The translations under genes were made by a program, and so were the position numbers. A stretch of DNA of 64,000 nt, taken from NCBI GenBank assembly GCA_934157035.1, contig CAKPHG010000005.1, positions 62,001 to 126,000 of the forward strand, written 5' to 3'. Every line of letters begins with the position of its first letter. Positions within the stretch are counted from its first letter, which is position 1. Source of the DNA: an uncultured Clostridia bacterium (GTDB taxonomy: Bacteria; Bacillota; Clostridia; TANB77; CAG-508). The notes beneath the pieces were generated by a model that was not told where the DNA came from, made no database searches, and saw nothing but the letters and a program-made list of their open reading frames with translations. Positions 17,478-27,565 of this stretch are shown here, one piece after another.

Positions 17478-19211
17478 CTATTTGTTAAGTTTATACAATT
17501 TTGAATTTGATGTTTCATATAAGAGTTTGCAATTTTCTAAATTTATATTTTCTTTACATATTTTATAAATTTTGCTTTTTTCAAATATAACTAAGTATTC
17601 TATTTCTCCATTATTCCATTTTTCTATATATTTTAAATGATTTCCCGCTTCTAAAGGATACCTATTTCTGTATTTAAAAATGGCTCTTATCCAAGCTTCT
17701 CCCATAAAATCTTCTATAAATAATGTGTTGTTTTCATTTTTGCTAAGAATATTATTGTCGTACATATATTTTAACATTTCTATTTCTTCACTATTTAGGT
17801 TTTCTGTACATGTAATTAAATAACGGTTATTTTCATATATATCGTATATTGAAAGAGTATGTCTATTTAATACTATTGAAACTGCTCCTAATAATACATA
17901 TACAATTAAATATATATATACTATATATCTCTTAGATTTATATTTTTCAGTAAAATTAATTAATCCTTCATAAAAACAAATTATAATTATTGCCCAAAGA
18001 ATATATGCATTTTTGTAAAAATAATATTGTGAAACTAACTTTGCCTTTGTTCCTATATATAGAATTAGTGCATATACTATTAATGTAGTAATATATATTG
18101 TTTTATAATCTAATTCTTTATTTTTTATTTTTTGTATAAAAAAGTAAAAAACAAACGGAATAAAAAATAAAATATTTATTAACAAACTCTTATATATATA
18201 TCCTTCAACAGCTATGTATTTTACTGTTTCTATATTAGGTGACAACATGTATATAGTACCTATTAAACCAGGAACTATTAATGTTATTAATGTATCTATA
18301 ATAAATTCTCTATTTAATATCTTTTTGTATTTTTTATATGTTATAAATCCATCATAAATAAATATAGAAATATAAACAACTGGTGCAAATAATGAATATG
18401 AAAGTATTATTGCAGTGTTTAATAAACTAAGAACAAGTCTTCTTTTATATTCTTTTTGACCTAAAACATATAATATTGCATTAATAGAAAGACATCCTAC
18501 TCCTAAATAATAAAATCCACTTAATAAATTGTTTAATGGATATCCTAAAAGATAAATAATTGTTATAATTATTGCTAATAATATTTGAATTTTATTGTTA
18601 GCTTTATTTTTTATAATAAAGTAAAAAGTTAGTGCGCTAGTTAAGAATATTAGTATGTCAAATATTATAAATACTTTATAAAAGTTCATCTCTCCTATTA
18701 TAGATTCTAAGGCTTTAAATGTTAATCCTACATTTACATACGCTACCGGCATCATTTGTGTAGCAGTTTCTGTTCCTTCTGTTTTATATAATAACTTATC
18801 ATTTTGATAAAATTCTTTTGCTGCTATATAGTGAATGCTTGCGTCTGTTGTATAATATTTTATATTTTCTATTTTCCCAAAATCATAGTAACCTATAGCT
18901 GAAACTATTATTATAAATATTCCTGCTACTAAGATATCTTTTTTATCTATTTTAAAAGATTGTACTCCATTTTTCTTTATTTCTATTATTAATAAAATAA
19001 TAACAATAATGTTTATTAATAATAATGTATACAAATTTATTGAAATATTAACAGCACTTAAAAAAATGCATTCTAATGTTTGATATGCTAAAGTACATAA
19101 AAATGTAATACAAATTTGTGGTATTATATCTATTTTTCTATCACTTTTTCTAACAATAAGAAATAATATTCCTATTATTAAAATGCTAATACTATAAAAG
19201 ATGTTGCTCAT
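17478..19211 (-). CDS. Large polytopic membrane protein, GT-C-like
   Basis: A 577-residue protein with more than a dozen hydrophobic segments and a soluble C-terminal region of about 100 residues (after residue 470). A DASIHYIAAKEFYQNDKLL loop after the early membrane segments is of the kind seen in GT-C transferases (acidic residue in the first outer loop). I do not recognise a named family. It lies between ruvB and another GT-C-like gene. Confidence 0.72.
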   Translation of the reverse strand: MSNIFYSISILIIGILFLIVRKSDRKIDIIPQICITFLCTLAYQTLECIFLSAVNISINLYTLLLINIIVIILLIIEIKKNGVQSFKIDKKDILVAGIFIIIVSAIGYYDFGKIENIKYYTTDASIHYIAAKEFYQNDKLLYKTEGTETATQMMPVAYVNVGLTFKALESIIGEMNFYKVFIIFDILIFLTSALTFYFIIKNKANNKIQILLAIIITIIYLLGYPLNNLLSGFYYLGVGCLSINAILYVLGQKEYKRRLVLSLLNTAIILSYSLFAPVVYISIFIYDGFITYKKYKKILNREFIIDTLITLIVPGLIGTIYMLSPNIETVKYIAVEGYIYKSLLINILFFIPFVFYFFIQKIKNKELDYKTIYITTLIVYALILYIGTKAKLVSQYYFYKNAYILWAIIIICFYEGLINFTEKYKSKRYIVYIYLIVYVLLGAVSIVLNRHTLSIYDIYENNRYLITCTENLNSEEIEMLKYMYDNNILSKNENNTLFIEDFMGEAWIRAIFKYRNRYPLEAGNHLKYIEKWNNGEIEYLVIFEKSKIYKICKENINLENCKLLYETSNSKLYKLNK

Positions 19212-19233
19212 TATTTTTCTCCTCTTTTGTTAT

Positions 19234-20244
19234 TTATTCTTCATTAAAAGGTACTCCTATATGTGTATATGCATCTTTAAGTGGTATTCTACCTCTTGGA
19301 GTTCTTGCTATAAAACCTATTTGAATTAAATATGGTTCATATACATCTTCTACTGTTTCTATTTCTTCTCCAATAGTTGTAGCTAAAGTATCTATTCCTA
19401 CCGGCCTTCCATTATATGTTAAAATCATTGTTTCTAATAATTTTCTGTCTATTTCATCTAGCCCCAATTCATCTATCTCTAACCCATTTAATGCTAACTT
19501 TGTAATTTTTAAGTCTATATAACCATTTCCAACTACCAATGCATAATCTCTTACTCTTTTTAATAGTCTATTTGCAATTCTTGGTGTTCCACGAGAACGT
19601 CTTGCAATTTCCACGCAAGATGTGTCATCTATTTCTATATTTAATATTTTAGCTGAACGTTTTACTATTTTGCTTAAATTTTCTATGCTATATAATTCTA
19701 ATCTATGTATTATACCAAATCTATCTCTTAAAGGTGTTGTAAGCGAACCTACTCTTGTTGTGGCTCCTATTAAAGTAAATTTTGGTAAATCTATTCTTAT
19801 TGATTTTGCTTCTGGTCCTTTACCTATAATTATATCTAATGTATAATCTTCTAATGCAGGATATAATATTTCTTCTACAGATTTATTTAATCGATGTATT
19901 TCATCTATAAATAAAACATCAAATTCATTTAGCCCCGTTAGAATTGCTGCTAAGTCTCCTGGTTTTTCTATTGCAGGCCCTGATGTTATTTTTATATTTG
20001 AGTTCATTTCATTTGAAATAATATTTGCAAGTGTAGTTTTTCCAAGTCCTGGAGGTCCATATAATAAAACATGATCAAGAGGCTCACCTCTTTTTTTGGC
20101 AGCCTCTATATATATTTTCATATTTTCTTTTACTTTATCTTGTCCAATGTAATCCTTTAGTTTTTGAGGTCTTAATGTGTTTTCCATTTTCTCCTCTTGT
20201 ATATTTTCAAGTTCTGGACGAATTATTCTATTGTCTTCTTCCAT
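19234..20244 (-). CDS. ruvB: Holliday junction branch-migration ATPase RuvB
   Basis: A hexameric motor that drives branch migration together with RuvA. The 336 residues contain Walker [13 protein letters not shown] near residue 63, Walker [11 protein letters not shown], sensor [17 protein letters not shown] with the arginine finger, and the C-terminal winged helix [16 protein letters not shown]. ruvA is not adjacent. It leads the run of close genes down to the Nudix gene. Confidence 0.98.
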   Translation of the reverse strand: MEEDNRIIRPELENIQEEKMENTLRPQKLKDYIGQDKVKENMKIYIEAAKKRGEPLDHVLLYGPPGLGKTTLANIISNEMNSNIKITSGPAIEKPGDLAAILTGLNEFDVLFIDEIHRLNKSVEEILYPALEDYTLDIIIGKGPEAKSIRIDLPKFTLIGATTRVGSLTTPLRDRFGIIHRLELYSIENLSKIVKRSAKILNIEIDDTSCVEIARRSRGTPRIANRLLKRVRDYALVVGNGYIDLKITKLALNGLEIDELGLDEIDRKLLETMILTYNGRPVGIDTLATTIGEEIETVEDVYEPYLIQIGFIARTPRGRIPLKDAYTHIGVPFNEE

Positions 20245-20323
20245 TTTTTAATTAATTTCCTTTCTCGTACCCCAAGCAAAGTTAATTTCTTACATTTTAA
20301 AAACAAATTAAAAACAATGCATT

Positions 20324-21268
20324 TTATTCGTTTGTTTCTTTTATTCCATTGTATTCATTTACAAAATATAATGGTCTATTTTTAGTTTCATTAAATATTC
20401 TTCCTAAATATTCTCCTATAATGCCAAATAGCAATATTTGTATTCCTGAGAAGAATAATATAAGTAATATTATAGCTTGATATGCTTGTACAAATGTTGA
20501 TGTAACTATACATTTTACTATTACATAAATAAAATATATGAATAATGCCATAAACGTTGGTATACTTAAATATGTTGAAATTCTAAGTGGTGATGTAGTA
20601 AATGATGTTATTCCATCTATTGCTAAATCTATTAATTTTTTATAATTCCACTTTGTAGTACCTGCAATACGTGGGTCTCTGTCATACATAACTTCTTTTT
20701 TGTTGTAACCTATCCAGCTAAACATACTTTTTGAACATCTTTGAGACTCTCTTAATTTTCTTAAAGCATTTACGCATCTTCTGTCTAATAATCTAAAATC
20801 TCCTGTATCTTTTTGAATAGGAACTCTTGTTAAACTTTGAAGCACTCTATAATACATTTTTGAAGTGAACTTTTTAAGCCATGTTTCACCTTTTCTGCTA
20901 CTTCTTCTTGCATATACATCATCATAGCCTTCTTCCCAGTATTTAATTAATTCTGGAATTAGTTCTGGTGGATCTTGAAGATCTGCATCCATAAATATGA
21001 CGCAATCTCCATCTGCATAGTCAAGTCCTGCTATCATAGCAATTTCTTTTCCAAAGTTTCTAGAGAAATCTACATAACATACTCTGTTATCTTTTTCTCT
21101 AAATTCTTTTATTATTTGTATTGTTTTATCTTTACTTCCATCATTAACAAATAAAATTTCAAATTCATAATTTTTAATTTCATCCATTAATTTTTTTAAT
21201 CTTTCGTATAACATTGGTAGTGATTCTTCTTCATTGTATGCTGGTATAATAATACTAATTTTCTTCAT
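20324..21268 (-). CDS. GT2 polyprenyl-phosphate glycosyltransferase, GtrB-like
   Basis: Transfers a sugar from a nucleotide donor to undecaprenyl phosphate on the cytoplasmic face. 314 residues: GT-A domain (ISIIIPAYNEEESLPMLYER; VNDGSKDKT; FMDADLQDPPELIPELI) and two C-terminal membrane segments (about residues 225-290) ending GIIGEYLGRIFNETKNRP. The frame runs 26 codons further upstream, but AAGGAG sits just before the ATG at 21268, so that start is used. It follows the rfbA-rfbB genes behind a terminator hairpin. Confidence 0.92.
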   Translation of the reverse strand: MKKISIIIPAYNEEESLPMLYERLKKLMDEIKNYEFEILFVNDGSKDKTIQIIKEFREKDNRVCYVDFSRNFGKEIAMIAGLDYADGDCVIFMDADLQDPPELIPELIKYWEEGYDDVYARRSSRKGETWLKKFTSKMYYRVLQSLTRVPIQKDTGDFRLLDRRCVNALRKLRESQRCSKSMFSWIGYNKKEVMYDRDPRIAGTTKWNYKKLIDLAIDGITSFTTSPLRISTYLSIPTFMALFIYFIYVIVKCIVTSTFVQAYQAIILLILFFSGIQILLFGIIGEYLGRIFNETKNRPLYFVNEYNGIKETNE

Positions 21269-21336
21269 TTTTTTCTCCTTACTCAAGTTATTTTTTATTA
21301 GACTTATTATATATTTTTTTGCTATTTTATGCAACA

Positions 21337-21371
21337 AAAAAGGCAAAATTTTATTTACATTTTGCCTTTTT
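21337..21371 (-). terminator. Terminator of rfbA-rfbB
   Basis: A 13-bp stem AAAAAGGCAAAAT / ATTTTGCCTTTTT with a 9-base loop, in the gap after the rfbB stop (21380) and before the GtrB-like start. A/T runs on both sides could make it bidirectional. Confidence 0.75.
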
Positions 21372-21379
21372 AATATATT

Positions 21380-22345
21380 TTATTTTAAGTATTCTGGATG
21401 ATTTACATACCAATCTATAGTTTTTACTATTCCATCTTCAAATTTTGTTTTTGGAAGCCATCCAAGTTCTGTACTTATTTTTGTAGGATCTATTGCATAA
21501 CGCCAATCATGTCCTTTTCTGTCTTCTACATATGTAATTAAACTTTCTGGTTTTCCTAATTGTTTTAATATTAATTTAACGATTTCAATATTTTGTTTTT
21601 CATTGTGTCCACCAATATTATATCTTTCACCATTTCTTCCTTTATGGAATACTAAATCTATTGCTTCGCAATGATCTTCAACATATAACCAATCTCTAAT
21701 ATTTTTACCTGTACCATAAACTGGTAATGGTTCATCATTTAATGCTAATTTAATCATATGTGGTATTAATTTTTCATTGTGTTGATATGGACCATAATTG
21801 TTTGAGCAGTTTGTAACATTTACATTCATTTTGAATGTTTCATGATATGCTTTTACTAATAAATCTGAACTTGCTTTAGATGCTGAGTATGGACTACTTG
21901 GTTTTATTGGTGATGTTTCTGTAAAATATCCTTCATCTCCCAATGCTCCATATACTTCATCTGTTGAAATATGCATAAATTTATTTGGTGAACCTTCTCC
22001 CCATTTTCTTTTTGCAACTTCTAATAATGTATGTGTTCCTAACACATTAGTTTGTGTAAATATGAAAGGTGTTTTTATACTGTTGTCTACATGACTTTCT
22101 GCTGCAAAATGGATTACACCATCTATATCATATTTATCAAATATTTCTGTCATTCTTTCAAAATCACATATATCTGCTTGTTCAAAATCTATTTTGTCTA
22201 TTACATTTTTTAAATTTTCCATATTTCCTGCATATGTTAATTTATCTACTACTACAATATGATATTCAGGGTATTTATTTACAAAATACTCTGCAAAATT
22301 TGCTCCTATAAAACCTGCGGCTCCTGTTACTAATATATTTTTCAT
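21380..22345 (-). CDS. rfbB: dTDP-glucose 4,6-dehydratase
   Basis: Converts dTDP-glucose to dTDP-4-keto-6-deoxyglucose with NAD, the second step to dTDP-rhamnose and other deoxysugars. The 321 residues contain GAAGFIGANFAEYF, HFAAESHVDNSI, HISTDEVYGAL with the catalytic DE pair, YSASKASSDLLV, and SNNYGPYQHNEKLIPHMI. It is 18 bases downstream of rfbA. Confidence 0.97.
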   Translation of the reverse strand: MKNILVTGAAGFIGANFAEYFVNKYPEYHIVVVDKLTYAGNMENLKNVIDKIDFEQADICDFERMTEIFDKYDIDGVIHFAAESHVDNSIKTPFIFTQTNVLGTHTLLEVAKRKWGEGSPNKFMHISTDEVYGALGDEGYFTETSPIKPSSPYSASKASSDLLVKAYHETFKMNVNVTNCSNNYGPYQHNEKLIPHMIKLALNDEPLPVYGTGKNIRDWLYVEDHCEAIDLVFHKGRNGERYNIGGHNEKQNIEIVKLILKQLGKPESLITYVEDRKGHDWRYAIDPTKISTELGWLPKTKFEDGIVKTIDWYVNHPEYLK

Positions 22346-22363
22346 TTTTAATTCCTCCTATTT

Positions 22364-23251
22364 TTAATCTTCTATTAATTTTCCTTCTGCTAAACTTTCT
22401 AAATATTTTCCATATTCTGTTTTTTCTAATGGTTTTGCTAATTCTAATAGTTGTTCTTTTGAAATCCATCTATTTATATATGCAATTTCATCTGGTGAGC
22501 AAACTTGAAGTCCTTGTCTTTTTTCTATTGTTTGAACAAAACTTGCTGTTTCTAAAAGTGCATCATGTGTACCTGTATCGAACCATGTTGTGCCTCTACC
22601 AAGCTTTTCTACATTTAATTTTCCTTGTTTCATATATTCTTCGTTAATAGAAGTTATTTCTAATTCTCCTCTTGCTGAAGGTTTTACATTTTTAGCAATT
22701 TCTATTACATTATTTGGATAAAAATATAAACCTGGTACAGCATAATTTGATTTTGGAACAGCTGGCTTTTCTTCTATAGATATAGCTCTTCCTTCTTCAT
22801 CTATTTCTACAACTCCATAAGCAGTTGGATCTTTAACTAAATAGCCAAAAATAGTTGCTTCTTCTCTATTACTTGCTCTTTTTAATATTTTAGGTAGACG
22901 CTCTCCATAAAACATATTGTCTCCTAGAATCATGGCTACATCATCATTTCCAATAAATTCTTCTCCTATGATAAATGCTTCTGCAAGTCCTCTTGGTTTT
23001 TCTTGAATTTTATATTCAAAATTCATTCCCCATTTTGAGCCATCACCAAGCAATGCTTCAAATGTAACAATATCTCTTGGTGTAGAAATAATTAATACTT
23101 CTCTTATTCCTGCTTCCATAAGTATTGCAAGTGGATAATAAATCATTGGTTTATCATATACTGGCATAATTTGTTTTGAAATTGCAAGTGTTAAAGGATA
23201 TAACCTTGTTGCACTTCCTCCTGCTAATATAATTCCTTTTCTTTTTTTCAT
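22364..23251 (-). CDS. rfbA: Glucose-1-phosphate thymidylyltransferase
   Basis: Makes dTDP-glucose from dTTP and glucose-1-phosphate. The 295 residues have the nucleotidyltransferase signature [34 protein letters not shown], and [11 protein letters not shown]. Upstream in-frame codons exist, but AAAGGA is correctly spaced only for the ATG at 23251, which also gives the normal family length. Its own promoter lies at 23286-23314, so rfbA-rfbB form a unit separate from rfbD. Confidence 0.97.
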   Translation of the reverse strand: MKKRKGIILAGGSATRLYPLTLAISKQIMPVYDKPMIYYPLAILMEAGIREVLIISTPRDIVTFEALLGDGSKWGMNFEYKIQEKPRGLAEAFIIGEEFIGNDDVAMILGDNMFYGERLPKILKRASNREEATIFGYLVKDPTAYGVVEIDEEGRAISIEEKPAVPKSNYAVPGLYFYPNNVIEIAKNVKPSARGELEITSINEEYMKQGKLNVEKLGRGTTWFDTGTHDALLETASFVQTIEKRQGLQVCSPDEIAYINRWISKEQLLELAKPLEKTEYGKYLESLAEGKLIED

Positions 23252-23285
23252 TTTTCTCATTCCTTTACATATTTTTGATGTTTCT

Positions 23286-23314
23286 ATAATATCATTATTT
23301 ATTATATTTTTCAA
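23286..23314 (-). promoter_or_regulatory. Sigma-A promoter of rfbA-rfbB
   Basis: TTGAAA (23309-23314) and TATTAT (23286-23291) on the minus strand with a 17-base spacer, about 35 bases before the rfbA start. Confidence 0.7.
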
Positions 23315-23382
23315 CAGATTTACTAAATTTTGTAATATTTTTATGTTTTATTACTTTAATTTTATCTTTCAAATTTAATCAA

Positions 23383-23425
23383 TAAAAAAACGAGATTCTA
23401 AAAAATTTCAAGAATCTCGTTTTTC
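23383..23425 (-). terminator. Terminator of rfbD
   Basis: Stem CGAGATTCT (23391-23399) with AGAATCTCG (23411-23419), followed on the minus strand by seven T, right after the rfbD stop. Confidence 0.88.
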
Positions 23426-23428
23426 TAT

Positions 23429-24286
23429 TTAAATCTCTTTTTCTGCCTTTAAATATCTTTCCAAGGCGTCTTCCCATGAAGGAACAGTAATTCCTGCTTC
23501 TAAAATCTTTTCTTTTGAAAGCATTGAATTTGCCGGTCTTTTAGCTGCACTAGCAAATTGCTCTGAAGTTACAGGATTTACTCTGCAAGAAATTCCTGCT
23601 ATTTCATAAATCTTTTTAGTAAAATCATACCATGTTGTAAATCCTAAGTTTGTTGTATGATATATACCATAAGGAATTTCTTTTTCTAATGCCTGGTAGA
23701 TAATATCTGCTAAATCTACCGCATAAGTAGGACTTCCATGCTGGTCATAAACAACGCTAACTTCTTCTTTTTCTTTTCCAAACTTAAGCATTGTTCTTAC
23801 AAAGTTTTTTCCGTCTCCATAAAGCCAAGCTGTTCTAAAGATATAAAAATCTTTAGTATTTTCTTCAATAGCTTCTTCGCCAGCAAGCTTAGTTCTTCCA
23901 TAAGCAGTTACCGGTGCCTTTGGAGCATCTTCTTTATAAATTTCTTCTAAAGATAAGTCTCCTCCAAAGACATAGTCAGTACTGATATGAACCAACTTAC
24001 AATTATTTTTGTTTGCTGCTATTGCCAAGTTCTTAGGTCCGTCTGCATTTATTTTCTTTGCCAACTCCTCCTCTGACTCTGCTTTGTCAACAGCAGTATA
24101 AGCTGCGCAGTTGATGATGACATCAGGCTTAACATTTTCTACAAACTTTTCTACTTCTTCAAGGTTTGTAATATCTAATGAAAGCTCTGTTCCAACTACA
24201 TCAGTTAAGATTAATTCATGTTCCATGAATCTTTCTCTTACTGCTTTTGCAAGCATACCATTAGCTCCTGTAATTAAAATTTTCAT
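23429..24286 (-). CDS. rfbD: dTDP-4-dehydrorhamnose reductase
   Basis: Reduces dTDP-4-keto-rhamnose to dTDP-rhamnose. The 285-residue SDR protein has ILITGANGMLAKAV, INCAAYTAVDKAESEEE, HISTDYVFGGD and YGRTKLAGE. AAGGAAGG sets the ATG at 24286; an 8-codon upstream extension is not needed. It has its own promoter and terminator. The codons look somewhat less AT-rich than those of the flanking transferase genes. The 3,5-epimerase (rmlC) is not in the window. Confidence 0.96.
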   Translation of the reverse strand: MKILITGANGMLAKAVRERFMEHELILTDVVGTELSLDITNLEEVEKFVENVKPDVIINCAAYTAVDKAESEEELAKKINADGPKNLAIAANKNNCKLVHISTDYVFGGDLSLEEIYKEDAPKAPVTAYGRTKLAGEEAIEENTKDFYIFRTAWLYGDGKNFVRTMLKFGKEKEEVSVVYDQHGSPTYAVDLADIIYQALEKEIPYGIYHTTNLGFTTWYDFTKKIYEIAGISCRVNPVTSEQFASAAKRPANSMLSKEKILEAGITVPSWEDALERYLKAEKEI

Positions 24287-24324
24287 AAAGATTTTCCTTC
24301 CTTTCTGCATTTTTTATGTACTAT

Positions 24325-24353
24325 ATAATATACTTTTCTTTCTAAAAAGTCAA
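24325..24353 (-). promoter_or_regulatory. Sigma-A promoter of rfbD
   Basis: TTGACT (24348-24353) and TATTAT (24325-24330) on the minus strand with a 17-base spacer, in the 90-base gap after the GT2 gene ending at 24377. Confidence 0.75.
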
Positions 24354-24376
24354 GTTTCTACTACTTTCTGAGCATA

Positions 24377-25135
24377 TTATACATTTTTCTTCATTAGTAT
24401 TTCTTTTAAAGTTTTGACTATTCTTTTTATATCAACAATTATAGGATGTTTTATTTTGTTTTCTTTTAAAGCGTTATGTGCTTCTTTTAAATTTTTAATG
24501 TACCCTTTTATTCCTGCTGTACTTGTGCCACCTATTCTCATATATACAATATAGTCATTTATATATTCTAACTTTATTGTTTTATCTTTCATCATTCTTA
24601 TCATAAAGTCATAATCCGCTACAATTCTATATTTTAGGTTAAAAAGTCCAATTTTATCATATACTTCTTTTTTTAAGTATAATGTTGGATGAGCTGGATG
24701 CCAACCATTTTCTAATTTTCCATATGCTGATTTCCATATTCTTTTTGGTTTAGTCATTGTTTCTTCATCCATAAATATTAAATTTGCATAAGTTCCATCA
24801 CAATTTGTTTCTTCAAACTTATTTGCAATTAGTTGTAGTACATTTTCATTTGCATATTTATCATCTGAATTAAGTATACCTATAATATCCCCTGTTGCCA
24901 TTTTTATTCCTTTATTCATTGCATCATATAATCCACTATCTTTTTCTGATATATATTTAAGTTTTCCGTTATATTTTTTCTCATATTCTTTTACAATCCC
25001 CATTGTATTGTCTTTTGATAAGCCATCTATTATTATATGCTCATAATCCTTATATGTTTGGTTAAGTACAGAATCTAATGTTTCTTTTAAAGTTTTTTCT
25101 GAATTATAAGTTGCTGTTATTATTGATATTTTCAT
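24377..25135 (-). CDS. GT2 family glycosyltransferase
   Basis: A 252-residue soluble GT-A enzyme: ISIITATYNSEKTLKETLDS, HIIIDGLSKDNT, then ILNSDDKYA as the DxD-like site and GWHPAHPTLYLKKEVYDKIG. This wording is common in WcaA-like transferases of capsule and O-antigen loci. The start abuts the stop of the flippase gene with no gap. It is the last gene of the long glycan operon. Confidence 0.93.
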   Translation of the reverse strand: MKISIITATYNSEKTLKETLDSVLNQTYKDYEHIIIDGLSKDNTMGIVKEYEKKYNGKLKYISEKDSGLYDAMNKGIKMATGDIIGILNSDDKYANENVLQLIANKFEETNCDGTYANLIFMDEETMTKPKRIWKSAYGKLENGWHPAHPTLYLKKEVYDKIGLFNLKYRIVADYDFMIRMMKDKTIKLEYINDYIVYMRIGGTSTAGIKGYIKNLKEAHNALKENKIKHPIIVDIKRIVKTLKEILMKKNV

Positions 25136-26377
25136 TTATTTTTCCTCTTCTTTCCACTTTCTTTTATATTTTTTCAAATTATATATTGTATATATTAAAA
25201 ATAAAGTGGATATCATAAACATTGTAATAAAATATGTTATACATGCTCCATCTATTTTTATATTTTTTACTAATGCGTATGCAATTATGGTTGATATTAT
25301 AGCCGTTACCAAATACATCAATGTTTGAATTCCTGTTTTTCTCATTGCTATTAATATTGCTGATAAAATAGTACTTAAACTGTACAATATTGAACCAACT
25401 ACAATTATTATCATTCCTAAAAAATAAGGTTTTAGTTCAATTCCATATATTAGTTCTAAAACAGGGACCTCTAATACAGATGCAATAATTACAGTTATTG
25501 CTCCTAGCCCAAAGTTTATTCCTATTAATCTATAAAAGATTTTCTTTAGTCCATTATAGTCTTTATTTTTTATATATTCAGATATTTTAGTTAATGCTGG
25601 TTGAATAATATATTGTCCTAACAATCCCATTAAACTCGCCGGCATAATTATGATTCCAAAAATTGTTTGTATGTCATTTGTTAGAACATCATCTATAGCA
25701 TATCTAGATATATTTATTATATAATTTCCTAAAAAAGTTAATACAAATGTAAAAGATCCTATTTTAAATAGATTTATTATTATTTCTTTAGAAAACTTTG
25801 TCTTATTTACATTTATTTTTTTTAAGTTTCTTAAATCATATAATATTAATATTATAATATTTATTACTACTATACTTAAGCATGCTATTAATAAGTTCTT
25901 GGTAATTAAGTTTATTATTATAAATACTATTAGTGCTATAATTGATTTTAAAAACATTGATATTCCGACTTTATATAATTGATTATTTTTTTGAATTATA
26001 GCGTAAATACTTTCTGCAAAAGCTTCTACGCATTTAAACAAACCAAGTTCTATGAAAATCATAAATTTATATATATCAAATTGCTTAACAAGCCCAAAAA
26101 CAAATATAGCTAAAACCATAACTAAACAAGTTATAATTCTGTGATATATGTAATCTGTATCCGAATTTTTATTACTTATATCTGTAACTTGAAATGTTCT
26201 TCCTGCATAAACTCCTATTATATATAACAAACAAGCTGTTGCAAAACAATATGTAAATATCCCAGCATCATCTATTCCATATATTCTTGTTACTACTATT
26301 GTAAAAAATAATGAATTGAATGCATTCATACTTGCACCAATTATATTCCATATTATGTTCTTTTTATCTATTGACAC
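25136..26377 (-). CDS. Wzx-type oligosaccharide flippase (MOP superfamily)
   Basis: Moves lipid-linked glycan units across the membrane. About 413 residues and 12-14 hydrophobic segments, with the typical N-terminal NIIWNIIGASMNAFNSLFFT followed by RIYGIDDAGIFTYCFA. The frame begins with GTG at 26386, but GGAG touches that codon; the next GTG at 26377 has proper spacing and is preferred. An ABC-type exporter is also encoded in this locus, so two export routes coexist. Confidence 0.9.
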   Translation of the reverse strand: MSIDKKNIIWNIIGASMNAFNSLFFTIVVTRIYGIDDAGIFTYCFATACLLYIIGVYAGRTFQVTDISNKNSDTDYIYHRIITCLVMVLAIFVFGLVKQFDIYKFMIFIELGLFKCVEAFAESIYAIIQKNNQLYKVGISMFLKSIIALIVFIIINLITKNLLIACLSIVVINIIILILYDLRNLKKINVNKTKFSKEIIINLFKIGSFTFVLTFLGNYIINISRYAIDDVLTNDIQTIFGIIIMPASLMGLLGQYIIQPALTKISEYIKNKDYNGLKKIFYRLIGINFGLGAITVIIASVLEVPVLELIYGIELKPYFLGMIIIVVGSILYSLSTILSAILIAMRKTGIQTLMYLVTAIISTIIAYALVKNIKIDGACITYFITMFMISTLFLIYTIYNLKKYKRKWKEEEK

Positions 26378-26394
26378 TTTATTCACTCCAATTA

Positions 26395-27552
26395 TTATAT
26401 AGATTTTAATACTATATTTGATAAATCTTCTACATTTATTTTATTAAAACAATCATAAGTTCCCTTTGGACAAGTTTCTGTTTTATAACATGGTTTGCAA
26501 TCTAATGGTATACTTATACAATTTAATATTGCTGTTTTATTATTATAAGGTCTAATTCCTTCAGGATTTACAGGTCCATAAATTACTGTTGTAGGTATAC
26601 GATAAGCATTTGCAATATGACCTGCACTACTGTCGTTACATATCATAGCATCTACAACTGTTATCATTTTTATATACTGTTCTAAATTACTTTTTGAATG
26701 TACTATTTTTGCTCCACATCTTTTAGCTCCATCTATTACTTGTTTTACTGCTTCTTCTTCATTAACACCTTCATACACTACAAATGCTATATTTTTATCT
26801 TTTAAATGTATTTTTTCTACTAATTCATCAAATTTTTCAAATCTTCTTATTTTCTCTCTGGCTCCTGGATGGATTCCTATTAACTTATACCCTTCTAAAT
26901 TGTTTTGTTTTATAAAATCTTGTTTTAGTTTTTTCATTTCTTCAGTTATTGGTAAATCTGGATTTAAATCATTCTCATTAATATTAGCCCCAATTTGTTT
27001 CATTAAATATATTTTATCATCTGTTACATGTGTTGTCTTATAATTTTTTGGCATTTCTACTACATCTGTTAGAAAACATTCTCCTCCTGAATAATTAAAG
27101 CTAATTTTTCTTTTTGCTTTAAAAAAATGCATATAATATATATATCTAAAATCTCCTCTTGGTTCTATGGCTACATCATAACTAAACTTATTTACTTCTT
27201 TTAATACACTTCTTAAATGATTGAAATCTTTCAAAATATTTTTTATAGAAATAAATGATAGTGCTCCATTACAAATAACAAATTTATCTACTAGTCCTGT
27301 ATCTTTTAATATAGTTTCTGCATGTTTAGCACATAAATATGTTATTTTTGCATTTTTAAAGTTATTTTTTACAACTTTTAAAAATGGTATATTCATTATT
27401 GTATCTCCTATTAGGGATGGGTCAAATACTAATACTTCTTTTGCATTTTCGAAATCTATTTTATCACTTGATTTTTTTGTATGATAAAATATGGAAAATA
27501 TATTGCTTACTTTTTTTATTAATTTTACCTTTTTAGGATCTGCTGTTTCCAT
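26395..27552 (-). CDS. GT9 heptosyltransferase-like glycosyltransferase
   Basis: 385 residues with the GT9/ADP-heptose:LPS heptosyltransferase pattern: VFDPSLIGDTIMNIPFLKVV, IGIHPGAREKIRRFEKF, DAMICNDSSAGHIANAYRIP, VIYGPVNPEGIRPYNN, and a C-terminal cysteine cluster CKPCYKTETCPKGTYDCFNK. It probably transfers heptose from the ADP-heptose made by the neighbouring gmhA-hldE-gmhB. The acceptor is unknown, since no lipid A gene is seen. Confidence 0.92.
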   Translation of the reverse strand: METADPKKVKLIKKVSNIFSIFYHTKKSSDKIDFENAKEVLVFDPSLIGDTIMNIPFLKVVKNNFKNAKITYLCAKHAETILKDTGLVDKFVICNGALSFISIKNILKDFNHLRSVLKEVNKFSYDVAIEPRGDFRYIYYMHFFKAKRKISFNYSGGECFLTDVVEMPKNYKTTHVTDDKIYLMKQIGANINENDLNPDLPITEEMKKLKQDFIKQNNLEGYKLIGIHPGAREKIRRFEKFDELVEKIHLKDKNIAFVVYEGVNEEEAVKQVIDGAKRCGAKIVHSKSNLEQYIKMITVVDAMICNDSSAGHIANAYRIPTTVIYGPVNPEGIRPYNNKTAILNCISIPLDCKPCYKTETCPKGTYDCFNKINVEDLSNIVLKSI

Positions 27553-27565
27553 AAATAATCCTTTC

